Positions 33,795-44,036 of a stretch of 64,000 nucleotides of DNA are shown in pieces. Source of the DNA: Blastocystis hominis. Its lineage: Eukaryota > Sar > Bigyra > Opalinata > Blastocystidae. The DNA is taken from positions 667,176 to 731,175 of the forward strand of contig NW_013171816.1 in assembly GCF_000151665.1 (NCBI RefSeq). The letters run 5' to 3'. A program made the position numbers and the translations under genes. Below the pieces are notes generated by a model. That model ran no database searches. It was not told where the DNA came from and saw nothing but the letters and a program-made list of their open reading frames with translations. Every line of letters starts with the position of its first letter. Position 1 is the stretch's first letter.

Positions 33795-34344
33795 TTAGAT
33801 CATGAGAGATTAAGCAGTGTATTTTAATTTGTATTTTGTAATGTTTGTGAGATGATTGTGTTTGTAGTATTACTTACGTTTTTTACATTTGTTTAGATCT
33901 AGCAGTTGATAAGTATCGCATGCTATCATCTCAAAACTAAAATCCTATTCCTACTGTATTAAAGCTTTGATCACTTTACTTTCCTTTACTCTTTCCTTGG
34001 ATCTTAACGAAATTCTATTTCACAATCATCCTCATATTCGTCGTACTACTTTCATATGCTTCAAAATAGGAATCTTAGATTGTACTTTTACACCACTTCT
34101 CCAAGCATATCTCTAGACTCCATTATAGTACATTATTTCTCACTCTGTGCATATACTATTCACTCTGTTCAAAATATTGATTATTTCTAGAAACACATCT
34201 TTCAAACTTCCAGTGTTTTGCTCATTCGTGGGCCTGTATAATAGTATTGTATACTGTATGTATTGTTCTTCCGAATAATATCTGTAGAAGTGTCGAAGCG
34301 CTTGCTTTTTCTCTACAGACCAGTATCGATAATCTGCATTTAAA
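33795..34344. other. AT-rich intergenic region
   Basis: About 550 bp upstream of the coiled-coil gene. I see no convincing exon, repeat or octamer in it. Confidence 0.5.
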
Positions 34345-37300
34345 ATGTTATCAGGATTTTATAATGATGAATCACTTCACGGTGATTATGATACTTTGTT
34401 CAATGGTGAGATGTTTTTATATCTTTTCAACTCAAAGAGCCTAGTATGGCAATTGATAAGGGAGATAAAAATCCGCAGCCATCTCAAAAGGAGGGAAAAC
34501 CGAAGTCATTCATGTACTCTCTTGATGACGCAGACGCTGCAATTCGAAGAGAGGTAGAGCAAGAAACGAGAAACGGTCTTGGTTTGAACTTTCAACATCA
34601 GGCTGAAACTCCGAGTTATTTAGGATCTGATTTAAATTCTGGTGCGGGGACGATTAATTTACGATCGAGCAACTCATCTATGTTTACTCAAGCGGATTAC
34701 AGTTCTGGAGTGTACAAGCCGTCCTATCCTTATCCATCTCCCACTTTCCATTCTGTTGACATCCCTCACATTAACGAGCTTGCTACTCCAGTCAAGGTGG
34801 TGAACGTAATCCATTCCCACACTCCCTCCGACAGTTCCACCCTTCCTCCGTTTTCGGAGCCCGGGATTCCTCCCATCCCTCCCTCACCCCAGCTGCGCAG
34901 CAGCATTCCTCTCGTCGTAAAACCGGATCCCAGCCCGGATCCTTTGCAGCGAACCTGGAAACCCGTCCAAACCGACACATTGCAGCGCTATTCCGACAAA
35001 TCCCCGTCCGTTTCCGCAGACGACGACACGATAAACTCCGTGAAAATCACGCAGGCGATCAAACAAAACGAGCTCCTCAACTCGCTTCTCTCCCGAAATC
35101 AGGAGGCGCGGCCAGGCTCTTCTGTGGACTTTTCGAGTGTCAAACCGAAGCGACCTTCGCGGTTCGCGTCGCAGTTCGCTCGGTTTCTCCCGAAAGACGT
35201 TCCATCGAAGCAGCAAGCGAGCGATGGAACGGAGAAACGATCGTGGCTGCCCGGCTCGGAGGCGCATCGCGAGAGTTTGGATCGCGATGTGGAGATGGGA
35301 TTTGAGATTCAAGCGCATGATATGCTGTATAACACATCGAATAGCCGAGCCGAGGAGGAGGGAATGAGCGATGATTTATCCTTCGGATTGCCTGTGGTGT
35401 ATCGTCCCAACGCGATGCAGACGCTTACGACGCAGACGTCGATGCAGGAGCAGGAGAACGAACAGATTTCGCCGCAGGAAACGCCGCAGGAAACGCCGCA
35501 GGAAGCGAAGCCGCTGGATTTGCAGGGAGCGAGCGAAGAGAAGCTTGGAGAGGAAGGGAGAAGCAATGTGGAGACGACTGTGGAGCAGATGAATAAAAGT
35601 GGGGAGAATGGAGGTGGAAAGGAAGGAGAGGAGGGGCAGAGAGCGAAGGCAGAACGCGATCTGCAGCGCGGAGAGAGCGCTGGGAGCAATCAGCAGGTGG
35701 AGGATGGGCAGAATGGACTGCAGAAGGAGCCAAACGGAGAGAAGGAGGAGAGAGAAGAACGGGAAGGGAAAGGCGAATATGGAGAAGAGCAGGCTGAAGA
35801 GGGGCAGGAGTATCAGAATCAGAATCAGAATCAAACCCTCCAGGATGAACAGCAGCAACAGCAACAGCAACAACAGCAATATTTGGATGAGGAAGAGCAA
35901 TATCAGGAGGAACAACATTACCAAGAGGAACAGAATTATCAGGAGGAACAGCATTACTTGGATGAGCAGCAGCAATACCAAGATGAACAGCAGCAGTATC
36001 ATGATGAACAGCAATATCTAGAAGAAGAACCGCAATATCAGGACGAGCAGCAATACTTAGATGAGCAGCAACAATACCAAGATGAGCATTATCAAGACGA
36101 AGAACCACAATACCAGGATGAATTACCACAGTATCAAGATGAGCATTATCAAGACGAACAACAACTACATTATCAGGACGAACAACAACTACATTATCAG
36201 GACGAACAACAATTACAATATCAGGACGAACAGGGATTGCAGTATCAGGACGAACAGCCACAATACCACGATGAGCAATATTTGGATGAGCAATACCAAG
36301 AGGAGCAGCCATCACACTATCAGTACGACCAACCCTCCTATCAAGACGACCAACCTCCCTACCAAGACGAGCCTCTGAACACGCAGGAAGACGATTCTCC
36401 CGAGAAGCCAACCTCCCAGGGCTATTTCGATTCTCCGCTCAGCCAAGAAGCCGCCTACCGCTTCTCCCAGGAAAACCACCAATACCAAGAACCTCTCGAC
36501 GCTCCCTTCTCTCCCGAGACCGACCCCAGCGAGCAGCCCAGTCGCTCTGTCTCGGACGTGTCCTCCTCCAAGCTGAGCTTCCCCCTAAACGTCACCACCG
36601 AGCTTTCTCCGATTCTGGTCACAGCCGCGCGGCTGGGCGATCGAATCGAGTCGCACCTCGCCTCGAATCGCCCCAGCGAGGACTTCAGTCGCCCCAGCAT
36701 CGCGCAGCGAATCGAGATGCATCAAGAAAAGGAAGAAATCTCCGCCATCAAAAACCTCCTCGACCAATCCGAGCGCTCGGCCGACTGCAAACCCTCCCTT
36801 CCCGCCTATCACCCCGCCCATTCTTCCCTCTCCACCCCAATCAAACGGCCGCTCATCCCTCCGGCCACCCAGCCAGCGCCCATTCCTTCGCTTTCCTCCG
36901 CTCCTCTCCCTCCTCCAGCGCCCTCCGCGCCCTCCATTCCCGGTGTTTCCTCGTCTCCGCAGGTGCTCCCCGCTCCCTCGCTCGGCGTGATTTCCTCTCT
37001 GGAAAGCCTGAACGTTCCGCAGAAGTATATCCAGCGGATCTACGACTCCTCGAAGAAGTACACGGAGTACGATTTGATCGTCGAGCGGACCAAAGCGCAG
37101 GAGCAGGCGCTGCTCGAGCTGAAAACGGCGCGCGCGGTGATCGAGAAGCAGTTCGAAGCGGTCGAAGAGGAGCTTGTTGGTGCCATAGCGAAGCCTGACG
37201 AATAGAAAGAGAAGGACGAGCAGATCGAAACGCTGCAGAACTCCCTCGCCGAGCTGACGCAGCTGAACGACGACTACGATCGTGTGGGAAGGGCGGATGT

Positions 37301-38138
37301 CTAACGCGTAGGACAGCTGCAAGAGACGAAGGAGAAGGCGATCCAAGCGGTGAGCGAAGAATGGTCGCGACGGATGGCCGAAGAGAAGCGAAAGAACGAA
37401 GAGCGGATCGAGCTCGCCGAGCAGAAACTCAAACGCAAGCAGACGGAATTGGAGGCGCTGCAGCAGTCGATCAGCACGCTGTCGCAAGAAGTCGAGGCGA
37501 AAAACAAGCAGATTCAAGAGCAGGAAGAGCGTCTGAATCAGACGATCATGCAGTTCAAGTGCGTTTTGAATCGATGAATGAGAGGCAGAATGGACTCGCT
37601 GGACGTGGAGCACTTGAAGAAGCAGCTGGAGGAGGAGCATCAGCAGCACGAAATCCTCATGGAGCATCAGCGAATCTCGTACTCCTCGCTGCAGTCGCAG
37701 TACGACGAGCTGTACAAGCGGTACCAGTCCAAGCAGGAGGAGCTGAACAAACGCGACAAAGAGGCCGTGCTGGCGCGCTATGAGCGAGGCGACGGCGAGG
37801 AAATGAAGAGATTGAAGGAGCAGATGGAGCAGTAGGGAAGGAGGGGAGCGCTGAGACGCAGAGAACGGAAAGAAAAGGAGCGGCTGAATCGGGAGATCGC
37901 CAGACTCAATGCGGATCTGAGCAATATGGCGGAGAGGGTCCATGAAGCAGAGCAGAAGCAGACGTTCGCGGAAAAGGAGGCGGAGAATGCGAAGATGCAC
38001 GAGAGTGAGCTGAACAAACGCATTCAGAATCTGGAAGTATGGGTTGGGGATTGGGGTGAGTTGTAGGAGGTGAACGCGAAGCAGAATGCCTATCTAGAGG
38101 AGTTGTTGAATTATTATGATGATTTAACAAAGAAATGA
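34345..38138 (+). CDS. Gln-rich tandem-repeat and coiled-coil protein
   Basis: Not assigned to a family; architecture suggests a cytoskeletal or centrosome-like scaffold. An N-terminal exon (MLSGFYNDESLHGDYDTLFN) is joined through a 32-nt intron to a ~900-aa exon with a Pro/Ser-rich first part. An acidic Glu/Gln section and a poly-Gln run follow, then about 35 imperfect YQDEQ-type repeats (roughly 35870-36370). After IPQKYIQRIYDSSKKYTEYD-like text (VPQKYIQRIYDSSKKYTEYD) comes a long C-terminal coiled coil (LELKTARAVIEKQFEAVEEE, ELAEQKLKRKQTELEALQQ-type heptads) spread over five exons with ~30-nt introns. It ends LLNYYDDLTKK at TGA 38136-38138. The stop's T is also exactly 4 nt before TGTTTGTT, so the stop is doubly determined. 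Confidence 0.75.
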
Positions 38139-38140
38139 TC

Positions 38141-38148
38141 TGTTTGTT
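38141..38148 (+). promoter_or_regulatory. poly(A) octamer for the coiled-coil gene
   Basis: TGTTTGTT preceded by T + GATC. The T is the first base of the encoded TGA, so cleavage here would turn TGA into TAA. Confidence 0.7.
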
Positions 38149-38170
38149 GCATTAACTACTACTACTACTA

Positions 38171-38790
38171 CTACTCTACAGGGATCTTTTTGATTGTCTT
38201 GTTTCGATCAACATTGTTCTTGCCGATTTTTATAGTTATCACTCCATTGATGTAGGAGCAGGAAATCTTGTTGCAGTCGGTCCCCGAAGGCAAGAGAATC
38301 TCTCGATAAAGCGAGCGCTCGGAACGTTCACTGCTAATATACAGAAGTCTCGACTTCAGGGCGGCGAGTTGCCTTTACAATCATGCAGTTGTTTTCAATC
38401 GAAATGTCGATGTTTTCCTTGTTTACTCCGGGAGCATCAATGTAGATCATAAACACATTTTCCTCTTCGCTAATATCCATCAATCCATAACCCTGGCTTT
38501 GATATCCTCGGTCCGAGCTCTTTGTGTAACGTTCTGACGCACTTTGAGCCGCTTGGCAGAGAGAATCGAACGCATTTCTAGAATTTCCCTCCTGTGTCGC
38601 ATCGTCTAGAGTGTGAACTTCCAGCCGTTCCTCTACTGAGCTTCACAACTGGCTGCTTCCCTGTCGGTTGAGAAAAGGGGAATGGTTGTGCTGGAGCTGC
38701 TTCCTGTTTGATAACACTCTCTTCACCTTTCTTTTTTTGCTCCATATATTTAATTTCTGTTCCTGCTCGAGCCAACACCGTCCAAAGCAT
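38171..38790 (-). CDS. small heat-shock protein (HSP20/alpha-crystallin)
   Basis: ATP-independent chaperone. One ~31-nt intron and a second short one are removed. The variable N-terminal region (MLWTVLARAGTEIKYMEQ) leads to the alpha-crystallin domain: NVFMIYIDAPGVNKENIDIS, ENNCMIVKA, SERSLYREILLPSGTDCNKI and INGVITIKIGK, where the last is the characteristic GVL-type strand. The C-terminus KKIPVE contains the family's IxI/V-like anchoring motif in altered form. The stop lies in an ACT repeat (CTA in minus complement) that gives several consecutive TAG codons. The second intron, about 25 nt near 38340-38365, is the weakest part of the model. Confidence 0.82.
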
Positions 38791-39024
38791 ATTTGTGAGA
38801 TGCACTTAATCCAGATATAAAACAGAGCTATTTAAAATTGATTTTCACATGAGTCTCCATTATCCATAATCCTAAAAAAAACTTTGCATTTTGCTATACA
38901 CACTTATGCATAATCGATTGGCATACAGCATACCAATTTATGACGATTCCTAACGATAAGAAATTTCTTGGAAATTTCTTTTGACGCGGATAAGTGTTTG
39001 GGACTTCAAATATAAAATATTTCA

Positions 39025-40448
39025 ATGTCGGAAGTTGAGCCTCAGACTCCTACGAAGAGACAAAAGGTTGGATTTGGTGTTATTTTTGGTTGGATTGTTT
39101 CGTTCTTAATCTCTGGTACCTGCTCCCTAATCTTTGGAAAGTTGCTGTAGACAGCAGTATTTTGGCTATTATATGCAGATATCAGACGCAATCAATTGGA
39201 AGAGATGGTCAGTACCACCATTTTGAAAAGCCTTGGTTCTCGAATTTCATCATGTTCCTTGGCATGTCCTTCCTTTTCTTCAAGTTTGAAGTAGATACTA
39301 ATGGATTTCTTGAAGATAGATTAATGCCTGCGCAAACGATCGCAAGATCGCGAAAAATCCGGAGCTTGCCGACAAGATCCTGTATTTCGCTTTATTCCTC
39401 CACTTATTGATAGGAACGAGGACAATAAGCGTCCTCAGAAGAGTGTGTATTACAAGGTCCTTTATCCCGCTTTTTGCGACTTTTTGGCCTCTTTCATTAT
39501 GTTTGTTGGGTTGCTGTGGATCCCTGTATCCATTTGGCAGATGATCCGTGGCTCGATTATTCTTTTTACGGGTCTCATTCGTCAGTACTGGCTGAAAAAG
39601 CCTTTGAACAAGTCGGAATGGACCTCTCTGTTCATCATTTTCTTCTCCCTCATTCTGGTCGGAGCCGCGTACTTTCCGCCTCCTCTCCTCACCGCTAGGA
39701 GCATCTTCAGTGAGGACACCAGCGCGTCCGAGCCTGTCTCCGCGGGTCTGAAGATCCTCGGCATGTTCCTCGTGTTCATCGCGCAGGGCATCCAAGCCCT
39801 CCAGACCGTCATCGGTACGCTTATCCATCCTCTCTCACCGCAGAGGAGCACCTTCTGCAGGGCATCGAGGCCCCTGCGACGATGGTCGTGGGCATGGAGG
39901 GCGTCTGGGGCTTCCTGCTGACGGCCTGCGTGGCGCTGCCGATCGCGAGCATTCTGCCCGGCGAGGAGGGCCAGGGCCTGCACGAAGACTTCATCGACAG
40001 TCTGATTATGTGGTAGGAACAAGGAGAGAGTGCGAGGGTAGCAAGAACAGCATGACGGTGCTGACGCTGAACGTGCTGTCCGTGGTGGTGCTGCTGGTCT
40101 TCAATCTGAGCTCGATGCGAGTGACGCTGGTAGGGGAGGAGAAGGGGAGTCACGCAGTATACCAACTCGCTGGTGCGAAACCTGATGGAGCCGGTGCGAA
40201 CGTTCCTGGTGTGGGTGACGACGGTGCTGATCCATTGCTTCTGGCCCGCGTAGGGGAGACGACGAGCGCTGAGCCGTAGATTCGGAGAGGGCCTGACGAA
40301 GTGGTCGTGGCTGCAGCTGGCGGGATTCGTGGTGCTGTCGCTGGGAATGCTCATGTTCAACGGCACGATCAAGCTCTTCAAGGAGGAGAAGAAGGAGGAG
40401 GAGAAGCCGATTATCGATGCGGAGCAGAACGCCGCTGCCGCTGCGTAG
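39025..40448 (+). CDS. SLC35F6: SLC35F6-like drug/metabolite transporter (nucleotide-sugar transporter superfamily)
   Basis: Ten-span DMT-fold membrane protein; human SLC35F6 is lysosomal/mitochondrial with an unsettled substrate. Seven introns of 28-39 nt are removed. Family blocks are SFLISGTCSLIFGKLLYQ-like opening (GTCSLIFGK), HHFEKPWFSNFIMFLGMSF, YPAFCDFLASFIMFVGLLW, SIWQMIRGSIILFTGLI, AQGIQALQTVIEEHLLQG and MVVGMEGVWGFLL. These parallel SLC35F6 'HPFLQ--GMFLGE', 'PALCDM', 'QMLRGAVIIFTGL', 'EEKFV' and 'GTEGLFGF'. The C-terminus is a charged tail ending in TAG at 40446-40448. Substrate unknown. Confidence 0.83.
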
Positions 40449-40562
40449 GAGAAGAAGGAGGACTGATGGACTCTTGTTTGAGAACAAACACGGACAGACA
40501 TCATAAATGACACGCATTCTTTCTGATTACTTTATTACGATTTCATGGATTACTACTACCAC

Positions 40563-40594
40563 TCATTCATTCATTCATTCATTCATTCATTCAT
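40563..40594. repeat. (ATTC)n microsatellite
   Basis: About eight TTCA/ATTC units between convergent gene ends of the transporter and the serine dehydratase. Confidence 0.95.
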
Positions 40595-40629
40595 CGATCG
40601 ATTGATCTTTGATTCACGCGGCGGGCCGC

Positions 40630-42301
40630 TTATCCGAACAGATCCGAAATTGAACTCCTTCGAATATCGATCACGCCCTGCTTCCCCTCCTCCTCGCTCC
40701 CCTCGTTCTCGTTCTGCTCCTCTCCCCACTGCATGCTGATGCTCGACTGTCTCTGCAGCCCCGTCAGCCGGCTCTTCAGCTCCGCGAACCGCTGCTTCTT
40801 CGCCAGCTCGTCCAGATTGTACGTCTGCGCCAGCCCCGCCCTCGACGTTTCGCGCAGCGTGTCCTCGATGTCCTCTCCGGTCATGATCATCGTCATCAGC
40901 ACTTCATCCAGCGAGATGATGTGGAACGCGTTCGTCATCAGCGCGTACTGCGCGCACTCCAGCGCTCGCGCCGCCGCCATCGCGTTCCGCTCGATGCACG
41001 GCACCTGCACCAGTCCCTTCACCGGATCGCACGTCAATCCCAGCATGTGTTCGATCGCCATTCCCGCCGCGTATTCGATCTGTTCCGTCGTTCCGCCCAT
41101 CAGAAAGCACGCTGCGCCCGCGGCCATCGCGCAGGCCACGCCCACCTCGGCCTGACAGCCCGCTTCGGCTCCCGAAATGGACGCGTTGACCTTGGCGAGA
41201 TTGCCGATGACGCCAGCGACGGCGAGAGCGTCGATGCAGTCCTCGTCGGTGATGCTGGGCTGGTGCTTGTGGAGGTAATAGAGCAGTCCAGGGACGATGC
41301 CGCACGCGCCGCACGTCGGAGCGGTGACCACCGTCTCCCCGCCCGCGTTGTTCTCCGACACGGCGAGCGTGTACGCGAAGAGATACGCGTTCTCCTAGCG
41401 ATGAGACCGCCGCCCTGCCGCTACGCTCATGAACTTGCTGCTGCGCTCCGCCGCGCGGTACATGTCACGCGCCTTGCGGGGCAGATTGAGTCCGCCGGGG
41501 AGCACGCCCTTGCCCTGCAGACCGATCTCCACGCAGCGCTTCATCGCGGTCCAGACCTCGAGAAGATAGGAGTGAATCTCGTCGTCTTCGCTCTGGTAGA
41601 CGTAGTCGTTCAGCTTGTAGCCCGTCTTGCGGCACCAGCGCATGACCGACTTCATCGTGGAGTATTTGTACACTGGATCGAAGGTCTTGCGGTAGGGACC
41701 TTCGATCTTACCCAACTCGGAATCGGTAATGATCGCTCCGCCTCCAACCGAGTAGTAGGTTTCCTGACCGACCTCCTTGTCGTTTTGGAAGGCCTTGAGG
41801 GTCATACCGTTCACATGGAAGGTTAATGTTTCATTAGCCTTCCAGATGAATGTGACTTTTTTGGGCTTCAACTCGTTCTCAATGGCCACGTCGGTCATAT
41901 GTCCCTTTCCCGTAGCAGCCAGAGAACCATATAAAATGACTTCGTAACGATCCGCTTTGTCATCGTACAGTTTTTTGAACGCTTGTGCAGCAAAAGAAGG
42001 TCCCATCGTGTGGGAACTGGATGGACCGTGTCCTATTCTATCCGATTACCGATTCGAAACGGCCGTACCTGTAGAGCTCTCGCAGCGAAGGCATGCCATC
42101 GGTTTGAGTTACAGAAGTGTAGAAAAGATGACTCGTTCCCTACTAATAAAATCCATCAAACGCGCTCGTACATTCTTTGAGACTAGGCGAATGTAGGTAG
42201 GTACTCTTTTCTACACATCAATGGATTCTTACAAGACTTACCACGCCCACACTATCATGAGAAGAAGTTTCTCCAAAAGAATCGTCGGTGTCAGCATCCA
42301 T
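40630..42301 (-). CDS. L-serine dehydratase, bacterial Fe-S (SdaA) type
   Basis: Deaminates L-serine to pyruvate and ammonia with a 4Fe-4S cluster. Four introns of about 30-32 nt are removed. The protein has a unique N-terminus (MDADTDDSFGETSS), then LRELYRIGHGPSSSHTMGP (beta-domain signature), YSVGGGAI, and the alpha-domain ENNAGGETVVTAPTCGACGI and ISGAEAGCQAEVG carrying cluster Cys residues. It ends with a Ser/Glu-rich tail. Both domains are fused in one chain as in many bacterial enzymes. The family is mainly bacterial and the cluster is oxygen sensitive, which suits an anaerobe and suggests transfer. No clear mitochondrial presequence is visible. ATG 42301 follows an in-frame upstream stop. 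Confidence 0.93.
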
Positions 42302-42565
42302 TTTGATTTTTTTGAATTGTTTGGAGGTAACAGAAACCAGAGATTGTTATCAATGGCTGATCATACTTCCAGAAGTTTCCACCTTTTGTGTATAATCGGC
42401 ATTTTGTTATCGAAAGAATAGACGATGTGCCTCCTGTTGAGAGCGACGATTTGTTTCAAGAACACAGACAGAACCGCCATGAATCAATGGATAGCATAGT
42501 TTGAGAAATATAGAGAAAACGACCATTCGAACTGATTTTACGACACCACGCTTTAAATCATAATA

Positions 42566-44007
42566 ATGTCGCTTCGATGGGGGGTTTCTATATGGAGGTG
42601 TCGGTCCCTTTCTAAGACTCTGAACCAGCCCAAATTCCTTCAACCTCGTCTGTTTGCGACAGCAGTCTCAGAAACCATCATGAAGCAGTTAAAGGATGGA
42701 TACACGTATTTCACCTCGGCTATAACTCAGTTACAGACGCTATTGTGAACTTTCGACGTTGTTGGAGAAATCCACTGATCTTCCTCGAGACCAGTACATT
42801 TCAATTAACCACGAATTGTCGGAGTGGAGCGACAAATATGAATGTTATAAAAAATACCTAGTCTCTATTTTGCTATATCCTTACGTTGTAGAAGATATCG
42901 CAAGACATTTTGGATGTGAAAGAACTAATAACCGAAGAGAAAGACAAGGAGATGCGCGAAATGCTGAATGAGGAGTATACCCACCTCTTACAGGAGGAGG
43001 AGAAAGTCTTGGAAGAGGCAAACATAATCTCTCTGCCATCAAACAAGTATTGCTGTATCACCCTCTTCACCCCAAGGGAAGATCACAAAAACTGCACGAT
43101 CGAAGTGCGAGCGGGCGCAGGCGGAGCGGAAGCGTGCCTATTCACCGAAGACATTATGAATATGTACAAAAACTACTGCTCGCTCAAAGACTGGAAATGG
43201 AGCGTTCTCAGCTGCAACGCGCCGACCGGAGGCGGGTTTCATTTGTTTGTTGTCGTACCAAACTAGAATCAAAGAAGCGATCATCAAAATCACAGGGGAA
43301 GGATCATTCGGTGTATTACGCACCGAGTCAGGCGTTCACGTAGCTTTTCGCTTTATTTCGTTGAGCGTAGCGCGTTCAACGCGTTCCCGAAACAGAAAGC
43401 CAGGGACGAATTCACACATCCACAATGACGGTCGCCGTGTTGCCAGAAGTGGAAAACATGGAAACACTCATTCGACCTTCCGATCTCCGCATTGATTTGT
43501 TTCGATCGAGCGGAAAGGGCGGGCAGCACGTCAACAAAACGGAATCAGCGGTTCGAATCACGCATCTCCCCACGGGAATCGTTGTGTCCAATCAGGATGA
43601 GCGAAATCAGGTGGCGAGCGACGGATGGGAGTGAGGAACAGCATATGAACAAGGCGAAAGCGATGCAGATCTTGGCGATTCGACTGCAGAATCGACAGAA
43701 TTCGCTGTTTAACGAGGAAATCGATTCGGAACGACGGTCATATCCCTTTGCATTTGATTGGGCGGCTTAACGGACAAACAAATCGGAAGTGGCGAGCGAT
43801 GCGAGAAGAACCGAACGTATAACTATCCAAATGTGAGGTTGGGAGAGGAATGTGAGGAGTAGAGTCGAATTACGGATCATCGAATTGGCTTGACGCTGTA
43901 TGGAATGGATAAAATGATGAACGGCGAGCTGCTCGATGAGTTCGCCGTGGCGTTGAAGCAGTGGAGAATCGAGAAAGAGTTTGAAGCTTTGAAGTCCGAA
44001 CTGTAGT
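42566..44007 (+). CDS. MTRF1: mitochondrial peptide chain release factor 1 (RF1/MTRF1 type)
   Basis: Releases peptides at UAA/UAG in the mitochondrion-related organelle. The leader [19 protein letters not shown] is a mitochondrial presequence. Seven introns are removed, mostly 29-37 nt, one about 54 nt. Blocks follow RF1 order: helical domain ([19 protein letters not shown]), [57 protein letters not shown], the catalytic [17 protein letters not shown] with [14 protein letters not shown] and [20 protein letters not shown]. Everything needed for an active factor is present. TAG at 44005-44007 is encoded. The intron at about 43236-43266 itself contains TGTTTGTT. Confidence 0.93.
43244..43251 (+). 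promoter_or_regulatory. intronic TGTTTGTT in the RF1 gene
   Basis: Exact octamer inside an intron. The T 4 nt upstream (43239) is codon position 3, so premature use would not make an in-frame stop there. Confidence 0.35.
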
Positions 44008-44028
44008 TATTTACACACCTCTCGTTCT

Positions 44029-44036
44029 GTTTGTTC
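44029..44036 (+). promoter_or_regulatory. poly(A) octamer for RF1, abutting the opposite-strand stop
   Basis: TGTTTGTT 21 nt after the RF1 stop. Its last base adjoins the TGA (44037-44039) of the minus-strand lipid-transfer gene, so the two 3' ends must overlap. Confidence 0.7.
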
